NCBI RefSeq assembly: GCF_007744255.1
Contig: NZ_CP036267.1
Coordinates: forward strand, 4,506,001 to 4,570,000
Source of the DNA: Thalassoglobus polymorphus
Lineage (GTDB): Bacteria; Planctomycetota; Planctomycetia; Planctomycetales; Planctomycetaceae
Length of the DNA stretch: 64,000 nucleotides
Direction of reading: 5' to 3'
Below are positions 8,468 through 17,660 of the stretch, one piece after another (within the stretch, counting starts at the first letter, position 1; every line of letters starts with the position of its first letter). The notes under the pieces were generated by a model that saw only the letters and a program-made list of their open reading frames with translations, was not told where the DNA came from and did not search any database. The position numbers and the translations under genes are program-made.

Positions 8468-9460
8468 ATGCTCCATTTCTATCAAAGTCCGAACCCAAAG
8501 CATTTTTTGAACCGGCGTTCAGGATCTGCCTCGTGGCAAACTGCTCTGGTCGCTGTCATCTTGTGCATGATTGGCACAGCCAGCTTCAGTTTCGCGGAAG
8601 ACAAAGAGGCCAAGCCGATTCCACTGAACAAGAAAGAGACCGTCTTGCTCGATAAAGCGAACAATCGCCTTTTGTTGAAAGGTGAAGTCTGTCTACGACA
8701 GGGAGTTCTGGAAATGCTCGTGTGTGGAAAACAGACCAAAGAGCATGAATCGATTATTTCTCTGGATGCAAAAGCAGCAGTCATTCACGCGGGACTGCTA
8801 GGCTTGGGAGCCATGCCCGGACGCCCCGTTCAGTTCCAACCCGAATTCAGTCCGCCCCAAGGCCAGCAGATTGACGTGTTCGTCATCTGGAAGGACAAAG
8901 CAGGCACCACACACCGCCGCCCCGCTCAAGAGTGGGTTCGTCACGTGACTTATCGCTACTTCGAAGCCTCCCTGACCAACGTTCCTGCTGGAGTAAAAAT
9001 CGACCCCGCTGCCGATGACGGGTTACGATACGACAGCATGAATCAAGTGTTGCTCCACTTTGGGACAATGTCCAAAGAGAAGCGTGACGAATTCCTGGCA
9101 ATGAGCGAAAACAAGCCGTACCAGGCTGCCATCAACAAGATGTACAAAGAAAGTCAGCCCCGGCAGATGAAGGCAGACTTTGTTTTTGCCGGCTCCGGTT
9201 TTTCGAAACTGGAAGATGGATCGAATTACTACCAGGCAGAAGGAGGTAGCTTCATTTGTGTCGCCAATTTTGGAGATGCCATGATTGATGTCGCAATCAA
9301 AAGCTCTGCCGACGATTCTGCCGGTCGGTCCTTCGAACCGTATACCGAACGCATTCCTCCAGTCGACACTCCTGTCACCGTCGAACTGATTCCGCGTCAA
9401 CCTGAAAAAACAGAGAAGACGGACAAGGCAAACAAGAAGACCACCCCCGCACCCAAATAA
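8468..9460 (+). CDS. YdjY-domain secreted protein
   Basis: A 330-aa exported protein. The core CLRQGVLEMLVC, the HESIISLDAKAAVIHAGLL segment and VQFQPEFSPPQG match the YdjY domain common in planctomycetes, whose function is unknown. The C-terminus is a Lys/Thr/Pro-rich tail. The signal peptide is unusual: residues 1-24 are polar and basic and the hydrophobic run (ALVAVILCMIGTASFSFA) starts near residue 26. Codons 11-27 coincide with an internally deleted copy of repeat A. A Met at about residue 36 would remove most of the signal, so I keep the first ATG. Confidence 0.8.
   Translation: MLHFYQSPNPKHFLNRRSGSASWQTALVAVILCMIGTASFSFAEDKEAKPIPLNKKETVLLDKANNRLLLKGEVCLRQGVLEMLVCGKQTKEHESIISLDAKAAVIHAGLLGLGAMPGRPVQFQPEFSPPQGQQIDVFVIWKDKAGTTHRRPAQEWVRHVTYRYFEASLTNVPAGVKIDPAADDGLRYDSMNQVLLHFGTMSKEKRDEFLAMSENKPYQAAINKMYKESQPRQMKADFVFAGSGFSKLEDGSNYYQAEGGSFICVANFGDAMIDVAIKSSADDSAGRSFEPYTERIPPVDTPVTVELIPRQPEKTEKTDKANKKTTPAPK
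8499..8549 (+). repeat. Repeat A, internally deleted copy inside a coding sequence
   Basis: The stretch carries the left half of repeat A (GTTCAGGATCTGCCTCGTGGC) joined directly to its right end (AAACTGCTCT), with the middle missing. It lies in frame in the 5' part of the YdjY-domain gene and encodes part of the signal-peptide n-region (about residues 11-27). Confidence 0.75.
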
Positions 9461-9489
9461 AGAACCGGAGCAATGCACCGAAGCGATCG

Positions 9490-10713
9490 CTACCCCTCCA
9501 GTGGTCCGAGGCCGACAGATGTTGTCTGAGCGAGAGGATAAACGTCGAGCAGTTCACGAACATCTTGAATGCTTAGTGATTTCAACGTCTCGAGATCGTC
9601 TGACAAACTGCGATACTCGTTGCGGTAAACCCAGTTTCCCCCCAATGCAACAAGGCGTCCCATCGGGCGCTCGCTGGAGAGGACGATCCGTGAAGCGACT
9701 TTATTCCGAGCCTGTTCGAACTCTTCCTCTGTCGGTCCTTCCCGGTTAAATTCCTCGTAGAGTTTCTGAATTCGCGAAAGGTTGTCTTGCACTTGATCTG
9801 GAGCGCAGCACATGTAAGTCGCCCAAACTCCACTCCCATCGTAGTCGTTGTATCCAATTTCAGCCGTTTCAGCGAAACCGGTTTCGACAAGTTCCCAGTG
9901 CATGCGGCCCGAAGAATCATCTCCAACGATCGTCGCAGCCATTTCAGCTGCGAAGCGAAGTGGGTTCGCAGAGGCCGGAGCAGAGGCCATCTGCATGACG
10001 TGCTGTTGATTCATCGCAGGTCGATGAATCCATGATGTCGTCGGTTTCGGTTGTGCTTCAAAATTCGTGCGGCCGGGTGTTCCCTTGTTCCAATCCGCAC
10101 AGTGCTTGTCTGCCAGTTCGAGCAAATGGTCCCATTCTAAATTTCCACTGGCAGCCAAGATCAGATTGCTGGCACCATAACGATTTTGATGATACTCAAG
10201 CATCTCAGTGACCTTAAGGTCTTCAATGCTTTGGGTTGAGCCGAGAATACTTTGCCCGAGTGGATGCCCTGCAAAGTGTGTCGCCATTGTGGCATCGTAA
10301 ATTGCGAAACCCGGCATATCTTCGTACATGCCGATCTCTTCGAGAATGACTTGCTTCTCCATATTGAAGTCATCTTCACGTAAGCTCGGACGCATCATGC
10401 GCGTCAGCAAATCGAACGTCCGGTCGAGATACTCAGGCAAGATCGCTGCGTAATAGAAAGTGACTTCTTCGCTTGTTGAAGCATTATAACTGGCCCCGAC
10501 TTCGTCAAAAATCCGGTTCACGTCATCCGCGGAATATTCCTCATCCCCTTTGAAGGCCATGTGTTCCAGGAAATGGCTAACACCAGAAACTCCGGCCTGT
10601 TCATCCCGGGCACCGGTCCTCACAAAGAAACCGACTGCAGCACTTTGGGCAGCTGGTTTCGTCTCTGCAATAATTTGCAATCCGTTATCGAGTTGTTTCT
10701 GGTGAAATTGCAT
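9490..10713 (-). CDS. M16 family zinc peptidase (insulinase/PqqL type)
   Basis: A 407-aa inverzincin. The inverted zinc motif HFLEH appears in VSHFLEHMAFKG near residues 50-54, and the third ligand Glu is in EKQVILEEIGMYEDMPG about 75 residues later. The C-terminal half is the inactive, pairing domain. The length suits a single two-domain bacterial peptidase such as the processing-peptidase-like group. The longer open frame starts at 10764, but that extension runs into a terminator hairpin, so I place the start at the ATG at 10713 (MQFHQKQLDNGLQ). No signal peptide remains, so it is probably cytosolic. Confidence 0.9.
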   Translation of the reverse strand: MQFHQKQLDNGLQIIAETKPAAQSAAVGFFVRTGARDEQAGVSGVSHFLEHMAFKGDEEYSADDVNRIFDEVGASYNASTSEEVTFYYAAILPEYLDRTFDLLTRMMRPSLREDDFNMEKQVILEEIGMYEDMPGFAIYDATMATHFAGHPLGQSILGSTQSIEDLKVTEMLEYHQNRYGASNLILAASGNLEWDHLLELADKHCADWNKGTPGRTNFEAQPKPTTSWIHRPAMNQQHVMQMASAPASANPLRFAAEMAATIVGDDSSGRMHWELVETGFAETAEIGYNDYDGSGVWATYMCCAPDQVQDNLSRIQKLYEEFNREGPTEEEFEQARNKVASRIVLSSERPMGRLVALGGNWVYRNEYRSLSDDLETLKSLSIQDVRELLDVYPLAQTTSVGLGPLEG

Positions 10714-10751
10714 CGTGGTCGCATTTACGAAGAATATGAGATGAAAATAAG

Positions 10752-10780
10752 AAAAGCTCCGCACACAGTACGGAGCTTTT
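10752..10780 (-). terminator. Rho-independent terminator of the DUF1559 gene
   Basis: Perfect 10-base stem AAAAGCTCCG / CGGAGCTTTT with a 9-base loop. On the minus strand it is followed by a T-rich run. It lies about 110 bases past the DUF1559 stop and just before the M16 start. Confidence 0.85.
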
Positions 10781-10805
10781 CAAGTTCAGTAAAGGATACT
10801 CAATG

Positions 10806-10845
10806 AATTTGCCCCCTCAGAAAATCTGAGTGAGGGGGCGAAATT
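10806..10845. terminator. Second hairpin downstream of the DUF1559 gene
   Basis: GCCCCCTCA (10811-10819) pairs with TGAGGGGGC (10831-10839), flanked by AATTT/AAATT that extends the stem. An alternative inner pairing CTCAG/CTGAG overlaps it. Probably an RNA-stabilising hairpin or an additional terminator for the minus-strand gene. Confidence 0.55.
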
Positions 10846-10886
10846 TCAACGAATGATAGCTATTTCCCTTAATATTGATAGCTGTT

Positions 10887-13391
10887 CTAAAATTCACCAA
10901 GCCGTTCACGACCTTGAATGGTTGAGAGAGCTTCCATGACGCCTGGATCGATATTTTCGCTAATGAAACGGACAGATCCGTCTCCTAACAGGAACTGAGC
11001 GCCACCCGCCGACTTACTTCCAAAGGCGTTACCACCGTTGATGTACGGCTGTTTGTCGAGTGGTCGAATCGTCCCTTTTCCGCCAGCCGCCCACGGTTGC
11101 GGGTCGTTGGTTTCCCCGATGGCGAGCGTATTCGAAAGACCATCTGTGACGTCCTGGATACGAGTCCGGCGATTGTACCCAAACATTCCGGCCTTCGGAT
11201 CGTTGACTGGAAGTGTGGGGCCTTTTGGTCCCACACCCGCCACACCGACATAGCTGGTTGCGCCATAACCCTTCACGCGATTCACTGGTTCACTTGGATG
11301 ATTCAGAGTGGGAATGACCATTTCTGCATTCCGCACATTCTTTTCCGATTCCCAACCAGACTTCAGGTCGAACTGTTTATAGAGTGCTGCCTCTTCGATA
11401 AAAGGAAGGACAGAAACAATCCAGCTCAATCGGTCCTCTGGCTCCAGGTCATCATTGGGAACTGTCCCGTGCGGGAAATGATTGTAAAGGTCGTAGTAGT
11501 TGTGCAGCGCGAGACCGAGTTGCTTCAAATTGTTTTTCGACTGCGTCCTGCGAGCAGCTTCGCGAGCCTGTTGCACAGCTGGGAGGAGCAGTGCGACAAG
11601 AACTGCTGATGTCGCCACCATGGTTGTCCCATCCGAACCTCCAAGGAACGGGATTCCCGGCATCGATTGTCGTGCGTAGCTATGCAGCCCATCTTCTTCA
11701 ACCGTGGTCATCATGACATTCGGGAAGAGATGGCTCGTCACGACTTCGTTAGGTGGCAAGTCCGCCGGACTCAGTGGGAATTCAAAGTCTTCCGGAAAGT
11801 TTCGGGATTCCTTCATCGCCAGTTCCAAACCACCGACAAGCATCGGAGCAAACCCTAGCAGGAATTCGTAAGTTTGCGTCGGATCGACAATCGTGATTGA
11901 GGTGAATTCTTTTGGCATCTCTGCAAGTGCAGCAGCGTACGCATCGGTTGGCTTCCAGGATGGAAGTTTTCCATCCAGTCGCATCAAACAACCTTCCACA
12001 GCTTGTGGAACCAACCCCATGATCAGCCAGTCATCATCGACACAGATCGCAGGAGAGAAAAACGGAGCCTCCGGGAATCGCAACAAGTCGACAGTTCGAC
12101 CATGCTTTTCAACATTCTGAACGAGGAAATCTCCTCGTGACTCGGCTTCAGCAGTTTCATAAATTCGACCAAGCAGATTTCGTAGACGATCCGCATCCTT
12201 GACGCTGATCACGACAGCACCACCCAGACCGAACATTCCTTGATGCTTGTCTGTGTAAACGCAATGCACATTGCCGAGTGTCGTGAATAATTCAATCGGC
12301 TGAAATCCGAGCTCACGTTCGAAATCCCTTAGAAACTCATCAACGTTATCCAAAGCATCCGGTGGTCCGTACTGCGACAGATTCTCCACGACGGACCAAA
12401 GAGTATCGTACGCTTTCGCCCAATCAAAACTTGAGGCGATAAGACTGCTTTGTCCGACCGGCACAGGTGGAAGATCCTCAAAGGTAATCGACTCTTGCAT
12501 CAAGAGATCCATCAGCCCAGTTGTTTTTCCAGACGTGGAAACAATTTGCTCCGTCCAGTTCGCTTCACCTTTGTAACCACTATACGCCGCGACATGATCG
12601 AGTGTGTCCAGTCCCGTCGCATCGAGAATCTCATCGATCGTCACCTGCTGACGATTCGGAAGCGGAACAGGCATTTGACCATACATTTTTTGCAGCGACC
12701 CGAAATCAAACCAACCGATCGATTTCACAGTGAAGTCGGGATCTTCTGCGAGATACTTTTTGTAGAGTGGGCTGGATGTGAGATTCGGTTGATCTCCATC
12801 GGCAACTGCAATCGCAGAGCGAATCGCATCAATCCCGACTGCAATCACCAAGTGCCCCTGCTCTTCCCAGAACCCGACTTCGACAGGCGTCTTCGGGATC
12901 ATCGTCATCGAGATGGTTCGACCGTTCCGATTCACATCTTGAATTTCAGCCGGAAGATCAGGAACCTGCTTCAGCATCTCTTTGATAAAATCAACACCAC
13001 CAACGGCATCGTGGACAACAATGATCCCCCACGGTTGCATGCCCATTCCATCCGAAATCGCAATGGACATTCCGTTTTTTTCCACATGCGTCATCGCATC
13101 TTCGATCTGATCCGCATTAGGAATGTCATTTGGCATCGAGTCAAAGGCGTCTTCGATCGCCTTCACCAACCCGCTTTCATAAAGCGCCTGATAGCTCGCT
13201 GTCTCTTTGAACGCTTTTTCTGTCAGAAGCGAACCGTTGGATTTCCCATAAATGATGGAGCGAGCCGGGAGTAATTTCTCCGGAGCGACTGAATCCGGTC
13301 CACGTTGAGCATACGTCCACCCGGCAATCGAGACCACTGCCAGAGCAGCAATACTCAGCCCTGTCATCTTGGTCCGTTTTCGTAATGCCAT
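10887..13391 (-). CDS. DUF1559 protein with long N-terminal extension
   Basis: An 834-aa protein. A membrane anchor or uncleaved signal lies near residues 10-28. About 550 extracytoplasmic residues of unknown fold follow, and the C-terminal 250 residues are a DUF1559 domain: LLPAVQQAREAARRTQS and NNLKQLGLALHNYYD at its head, and a tail with GGAQFLLGDGSVRFISE. DUF1559 proteins resemble type IV pilin-like pseudopilins and are hugely expanded in planctomycetes; usually the pilin-like helix is N-terminal, whereas here it is internal. I chose ATG 13391 because GGGGAGAG sits 8 bases before it; the longer frame starts at 13445 without such a site. Two hairpins follow the gene. Confidence 0.87.
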   Translation of the reverse strand: MALRKRTKMTGLSIAALAVVSIAGWTYAQRGPDSVAPEKLLPARSIIYGKSNGSLLTEKAFKETASYQALYESGLVKAIEDAFDSMPNDIPNADQIEDAMTHVEKNGMSIAISDGMGMQPWGIIVVHDAVGGVDFIKEMLKQVPDLPAEIQDVNRNGRTISMTMIPKTPVEVGFWEEQGHLVIAVGIDAIRSAIAVADGDQPNLTSSPLYKKYLAEDPDFTVKSIGWFDFGSLQKMYGQMPVPLPNRQQVTIDEILDATGLDTLDHVAAYSGYKGEANWTEQIVSTSGKTTGLMDLLMQESITFEDLPPVPVGQSSLIASSFDWAKAYDTLWSVVENLSQYGPPDALDNVDEFLRDFERELGFQPIELFTTLGNVHCVYTDKHQGMFGLGGAVVISVKDADRLRNLLGRIYETAEAESRGDFLVQNVEKHGRTVDLLRFPEAPFFSPAICVDDDWLIMGLVPQAVEGCLMRLDGKLPSWKPTDAYAAALAEMPKEFTSITIVDPTQTYEFLLGFAPMLVGGLELAMKESRNFPEDFEFPLSPADLPPNEVVTSHLFPNVMMTTVEEDGLHSYARQSMPGIPFLGGSDGTTMVATSAVLVALLLPAVQQAREAARRTQSKNNLKQLGLALHNYYDLYNHFPHGTVPNDDLEPEDRLSWIVSVLPFIEEAALYKQFDLKSGWESEKNVRNAEMVIPTLNHPSEPVNRVKGYGATSYVGVAGVGPKGPTLPVNDPKAGMFGYNRRTRIQDVTDGLSNTLAIGETNDPQPWAAGGKGTIRPLDKQPYINGGNAFGSKSAGGAQFLLGDGSVRFISENIDPGVMEALSTIQGRERLGEF

Positions 13392-13614
13392 CCGTTTTCT
13401 CTCCCCGATAGAGGCCACATTTGAATTGAAAATTCTGCCGTTCATAATGCCTAGTCGTCATAAAACCTGCAAGCCTTACAACGAGATCGACGAGACAGAC
13501 CTTCAGAACATGCCCAACACCCAGTACGCGCAGGGATGCTTGGCGCTCAGTGCTGGGAACTCGATATCCAATAAAGACACGCCCCCTCTGAATCACGGAG
13601 TGACTGCGTGAGAC

Positions 13615-15117
13615 TCACTTCGACTGATTCGCCGTCGCCGCTTCGCGGAGCAATTTGACTGCGGCTCCGACCAGCATCTCACCGCTGCCGGGAAGAACGG
13701 TGGAGTTCGTGACTTCGTAGCTTCCGCCAGCGTAGGCGGCCTGGTGGGGGATGTAAATTGTCTCCACGGTGTTGGAAAGCTCAACAATGATCGTCGTTCG
13801 AAATGGAGAGGCATGCTTAATAGCAAGTCCCAGTTCAACAAAGACTTCACCGGGCAAACAGACGATTGCGACGTCATCCCCTAGCGTCATCACGGTCACA
13901 TCGACCGGGAGCGTTTCGCCGGTCCCTGCCAAAGAATGACTGACGCCCCAGGTGATATGATCTGTCGCCTTCACAAACGGTTGGCGATGACGAAACTGAT
14001 CGAGAATCAGCTTTTTGTGAGCAGTGACATGATCGAAGAAATTCACCTTCTCGCCACTTTTCGCCTGATCGAGAATCTTCACCGACCATTCCACTTCTTC
14101 ACGCGTTGCATCCTCCAGCGGTAACGAAACGACCTCCGATTGCACTCTTAAATTTGATTTCTCAAGAGGCTTTAGCTCCGAGAGTTCGCTGCTGATTGAT
14201 TTCGCCAGAGAGTGCCCGATAAAGTCGACTTTGTTACGTTCGGTCGCTGACGGATTCGAGTGATTGATATCGCCGCAACATCCGGTTGCGAAGATCGACA
14301 CGACTCCGGCTCCGAGTTCTTCGCGCAACGTCTGTTCAATGAAGAACGGGTAGTCCGCACTCCACTTCATGCCGCCAACGGTATCAAGATGCAAAGCAAA
14401 GTTACTCAGAACACCTCGAGTCGTTCCATTCTGCGGATCTCGGATTGAGAGTAATCCGATCTCAGGATCAATCGGTCCAGCTGCGCGAACGACATCCGGA
14501 TTGCTGTATCTCTGCCAGGTTTTCACGCTGCCATCTTTCATGACAAATCGGCGATTGAACGCAACCGGCGTTTCCTGAGTCGCAGCCCCTGTCAACAGTT
14601 CAGCTGGCTTCGCCTCTGAGTATGCCTTCGCAATTAACGCGACCGGAACACCGATCATCTGCTCAATATACTTTGCTCTCAATTCATCCTGTTTTTCTTT
14701 CCCCAGATACAGATAGAGTTCCTTCATGTAGTCCGGCGCAGTATGTGAATGCGTCGCTGCCAGGACAATGTGTTTCTCTGGAATTCCGGTCTCTTGAGAG
14801 GCACGTCGTCGGACCTCCTTTGAAAGGTCCGTCGCAATGCCGATCAAATCACAAACCACGAGTGCAGCGGCGGTTTCTCCATCTCGAAAAACAATCGCCT
14901 TCGCCTTGAGCGGATCAATCGTTCCCTCAGCGAGGCGTTCGTGGTAGTAACCTGCCATCGGAAAACCGACTGGCGGAGTGATGTCCGCTTCTGCGATTCC
15001 GACGGTCAAACCGTTTTCAATCGCAGGCTCTTTTGAGGGAGAGTCCGCTGCATGAAGAGGCCCCATGATCGCGAAGATCATTCCTGAAAATACAACTCCA
15101 CACGTCATTGACTTCAT
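13615..15117 (-). CDS. Neutral/alkaline ceramidase-like hydrolase, secreted
   Basis: A 500-aa protein with a signal peptide (hydrophobic to about residue 23, ending LHA). The start of the mature chain, VGIAEADITPPVGFPMAGYYHER, is the hallmark of the neutral/alkaline non-lysosomal ceramidase N-terminal domain. HSHTAPDY carries a likely zinc-binding His pair. In animals and Pseudomonas these enzymes cleave ceramide. The shorter planctomycete homologues have unproven substrates, so the lipid hydrolase role is inference. It stands alone and is separated by 220 bases from the DUF1559 gene on the same strand. Confidence 0.85.
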   Translation of the reverse strand: MKSMTCGVVFSGMIFAIMGPLHAADSPSKEPAIENGLTVGIAEADITPPVGFPMAGYYHERLAEGTIDPLKAKAIVFRDGETAAALVVCDLIGIATDLSKEVRRRASQETGIPEKHIVLAATHSHTAPDYMKELYLYLGKEKQDELRAKYIEQMIGVPVALIAKAYSEAKPAELLTGAATQETPVAFNRRFVMKDGSVKTWQRYSNPDVVRAAGPIDPEIGLLSIRDPQNGTTRGVLSNFALHLDTVGGMKWSADYPFFIEQTLREELGAGVVSIFATGCCGDINHSNPSATERNKVDFIGHSLAKSISSELSELKPLEKSNLRVQSEVVSLPLEDATREEVEWSVKILDQAKSGEKVNFFDHVTAHKKLILDQFRHRQPFVKATDHITWGVSHSLAGTGETLPVDVTVMTLGDDVAIVCLPGEVFVELGLAIKHASPFRTTIIVELSNTVETIYIPHQAAYAGGSYEVTNSTVLPGSGEMLVGAAVKLLREAATANQSK

Positions 15118-15161
15118 GATCCTGGCTGCCTGTCTGAGAGTTCGAAACTGACCGATTTATG

Positions 15162-15261
15162 TTATAGCAATTTTCGAATTGGTGTTCACGTCCCGTCTCG
15201 TGGCGAACAGCGATATCAATATTGAAACGCGTTCTTCATAGAAAATGGTTGAACAAACTGC
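15162..15261 (+). repeat. Repeat A, degenerate copy
   Basis: Matches the family through TTCGAATTGGTGTTCA, the CTCGTGGCGAACAGC core and GAAACGCGTTCTTCA. The right end (GAACAAACTGCAC) has drifted and has lost the TGCTCTA terminus. Confidence 0.75.
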
Positions 15262-15324
15262 ACGACGGAAGTCACAGCCTGAAACCCATCTCTTTGGAGC
15301 AACTTCCAAGCATTGAAGAATCAA

Positions 15325-15429
15325 CTAGAGCATCTTTCGAGTTGGTTTGCAGGATCTGCCTCGTGGTGAACAGTATTTTACTAGAGAAATGCGTTCTTCA
15401 CGGGCACACGGTAGAGCAAACTGCTCTAA
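15325..15429 (+). repeat. Repeat A, well-preserved copy
   Basis: About 105 bp. Left end CTAGAGCATC, core ATCTGCCTCGTGGTGAACAG, then ATGCGTTCTTCACGGGCACA, and right end GAGCAAACTGCTCTAA. The ends are imperfect inverted repeats. I use this copy as the reference for the family. Confidence 0.85.
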
Positions 15430-15559
15430 GTCCGACAAGCTTGAACTTTGATATTTTGCAACACTGGATATCAGAACAAAAACCGCATACAAACACCGAC
15501 ATCAAGCAAAACGACGACACTGTTTTACCACCGTCTGCAATAACATCGAGGTCACCTCA

Positions 15560-15805
15560 ATGGAATTTTTCTACTACCTCCTAATTGGCCTGTGTGCCGG
15601 ATGGTTGGCGAGCCAGATCATGAAAGGGGGGAGCTCCGGGATGATCACAAATCTGATTGTCGGCGTGATCGGTGCAATTCTGGGTGGGTTTGTCTTCGGA
15701 CTGCTCGGGTTGGTCGCAGTCGGCCTGATCGGAAACCTGGTCACCGCAACTGCCGGGGCCTGTCTGCTGATCTTCCTTCTTCGAAAATTCGGAGGGAGCA
15801 AGTGA
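15560..15805 (+). CDS. GlsB/YeaQ/YmgE family small membrane protein
   Basis: An 81-aa, very hydrophobic protein with about three membrane segments separated by glycine-rich turns (AGWLASQIMKGG, GVIGAILGGFVFGLLG, LIFLLRKFGG). This is the transglycosylase-associated/YeaQ-YmgE family, small inner-membrane proteins often induced by stress. Biochemical function unknown. The AGGTCACCTC stretch before the ATG may contain the ribosome binding site. It is transcribed alone, convergent with the YheT-type gene. Confidence 0.9.
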   Translation: MEFFYYLLIGLCAGWLASQIMKGGSSGMITNLIVGVIGAILGGFVFGLLGLVAVGLIGNLVTATAGACLLIFLLRKFGGSK

Positions 15806-15849
15806 AGTTGAAGTGATTCACGAAGGCTGTACTGAAACCAGCCATCGGG

Positions 15850-16869
15850 TTACACGACTTCGGCTTCCAGTGCACAGGGCTCGCTGGAAGTTTCCTTGCT
15901 TTTGAACCAGTCGAGGACACGCCAGTCCATCCACCAGCGGTCAGGATCGACAGACCCTCTCGAGTAATAGCCGAGGTGTCCACCTGATTCCGCAACATGT
16001 AAATGGATTGAGTCAGGAAGATCGAGTTCCTGAAGAATTCGCGCGGGAATGAGAGGATCATCCGCTGCTGAGAGAATCATTGTCGGGGTTAAAATATCGT
16101 AGATGACAGGAGCGGCGCTGCAGGTTTCATAGTAGTGCTGAGCGCTATCAAAGCCAGTTCGTGGAGCTGTAATCGTCTCATCGAATTCAATAATTCGGCG
16201 GGGCGGCGGGAACTGTTCTTGATCCAGTTTCCCATCGAATGATTGTTGTAACTGTCGATACAGCATTTTAGCAAAGTAGCGATCGTAGAATCCGAAAATC
16301 TTCTTGCCGATGGCGTCGGTGCAGTCAGCCAGTCTGACTGGAGGATTGACCGCAATCGCACGGTGTACGAGTTGGGCCGCTTCTTCAGGGCGTTCACCCA
16401 GCCACTTCAAAACGATATTCCCGCCTAAAGAAAATCCACCAAGATGGATGGTTGAGCCGGGACACAATCGCTGAATTTCTTCAATTGCACCCTGCAAGTC
16501 TTCTGTTCGTCCGGCATGGTACAGATTCCGGGCGAGACCTTTGCCCTCCCCGCATCCTCGCAGGTTCAATCGGAATGTTCTCATCCCTTCGCTGCGAAGC
16601 TTGGCAGCGATCCGGCGGACATAAGGACTTTCCGAAGATCCTCCTAAACCGTGGACCAAAATGGCAACATCGTTCCCCTCTTGCCAATCGCTGACAGGGA
16701 GATCGTCAATCAACAAGAGACAATCTCCGTCGTCAAGATGCACATGACGACGAACTGAAATCTCTCGCGGAGAGGTGATTCCGGAAATACAGGCTCCCAG
16801 TATCGTTTGCATATGTCCTCCCACAACAAGAGGATGCGGCCGAAAGGGGGGGCACTCAAACTGATTCAT
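15850..16869 (-). CDS. YheT-family alpha/beta hydrolase
   Basis: A 339-aa cytosolic alpha/beta hydrolase of the YheT/UPF0017 (ABHD1/3-like) group. The opening HPLVVGGHMQTILG is the family signature. The nucleophile elbow is GFSLGGN, the oxyanion region is LVHGLGGSSESPY, the catalytic Asp lies in SAADDPLIP and the His in ESGGHLGY. Substrate unknown; relatives act on esters or lipids. It stands as a single gene. Confidence 0.92.
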   Translation of the reverse strand: MNQFECPPFRPHPLVVGGHMQTILGACISGITSPREISVRRHVHLDDGDCLLLIDDLPVSDWQEGNDVAILVHGLGGSSESPYVRRIAAKLRSEGMRTFRLNLRGCGEGKGLARNLYHAGRTEDLQGAIEEIQRLCPGSTIHLGGFSLGGNIVLKWLGERPEEAAQLVHRAIAVNPPVRLADCTDAIGKKIFGFYDRYFAKMLYRQLQQSFDGKLDQEQFPPPRRIIEFDETITAPRTGFDSAQHYYETCSAAPVIYDILTPTMILSAADDPLIPARILQELDLPDSIHLHVAESGGHLGYYSRGSVDPDRWWMDWRVLDWFKSKETSSEPCALEAEVV

Positions 16870-16986
16870 TCGAGATAGATTGGCTGAGAGTATGAGACGG
16901 TTTCGAGGAGTTTAACCAGTTTCAGCAGGTGCCGCTATCCGAGATATTTCGAAGTCGAATTTCAGAGATTGTTCGAGCCAGTCGAA

Positions 16987-17418
16987 TCAGTGAGATGTTG
17001 TGATCAAGGGAAAACGAACCTCGTCCTCTAAACGGGTTTCCATCCACAGGTCTTCGGAGACATCCTCGTTGATGCCTTCACCGTCATAGAGCATGAAAAC
17101 CGTCTCTTTTTGCTCAATAAAGAACTTTCGGAACCATAACATTTGCTTGACACGCTCTCGTGGTTGCATGAGACGAATGCTGATTCCTCGCTCGTGCCAG
17201 TCAAACAGCATTCCAAAGAAACCACTCGGAACATGCTGAACGCAACTCATATCAACACCAACAGATGTGGCGTTTTCATCGTAAACCAGCCGAACAATTG
17301 TGTCTCGAAGAAGTGATAAATCTGCCCCGTCCCAGATTTCCATGTCGCCGATCTCTAGCACAGTGACGGCATCCTGCACACTTAACCTTAATCCATGTGT
17401 GTATTTGCGTTCAGCCAT
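16987..17418 (-). CDS. STAS-like domain protein
   Basis: A 143-aa soluble protein. The pattern of strands and helices (VTVLEIGDMEIWDGADLS, then SVGVDMSCVQHVPSGFFGML, then ISIRLMQPRERVKQMLWFRKFF) resembles an anti-sigma-factor antagonist STAS domain. The Ser in VPSGF sits where the phosphorylatable Ser/Thr usually lies. The C-terminal 40 residues are acidic and extra. No kinase or sigma partner is next to it. The fold assignment is by eye. Confidence 0.55.
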   Translation of the reverse strand: MAERKYTHGLRLSVQDAVTVLEIGDMEIWDGADLSLLRDTIVRLVYDENATSVGVDMSCVQHVPSGFFGMLFDWHERGISIRLMQPRERVKQMLWFRKFFIEQKETVFMLYDGEGINEDVSEDLWMETRLEDEVRFPLITTSH

Positions 17419-17582
17419 TGGTGAAAAGTCCCAGCATGTAGAATAGTGGCCGCGATCGAGGCACTTCCTCGTGATGCTTCGTAGTCACGCAAGCAGCAGG
17501 CCAAGTCTTCGCTTCAAACTGTCACCAACACCTCCACAAACCCGTAAGTCGTTCAAGAATAAAAGGTTACAAAAATAAAGAA

Positions 17583-17602
17583 AGCCAACTTAGTCGTTGG
17601 CT
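17583..17602 (-). terminator. Terminator of the EamA transporter gene
   Basis: Stem AGCCAAC / GTTGGCT with a 6-base loop. On the minus strand it is followed by a T-rich tract (TTTCTTTATTTTTG). A second small hairpin, GGTGTTT/AAACACC at 17611-17627, stands just before it. Confidence 0.7.
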
Positions 17603-17660
17603 GCGGCAGCGGTGTTTCAAAAACACCACTAACAACCCGGCACAATGATGCAAAATTGAC

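Larger units (their letters stand above)
15118..15559. other. Gene-free stretch holding two repeat A copies
   Basis: About 440 bases between divergent genes, with no credible gene. It contains a degenerate and a well-preserved copy of repeat A in the same orientation, about 60 bases apart. An open frame at 15222-15584 is simply the translation of the repeat. Confidence 0.7.

Noticed and set aside
12450-13274. 274-codon plus-strand frame
   Set aside because: Antisense to the DUF1559 gene, rich in Arg/His/Asn as expected of a shadow frame, no ribosome site.
15222-15584. 120-codon plus frame
   Set aside because: Largely the translation of repeat A (FELVCRICLVVNS); the same peptide appears from other copies, so it is not a gene.
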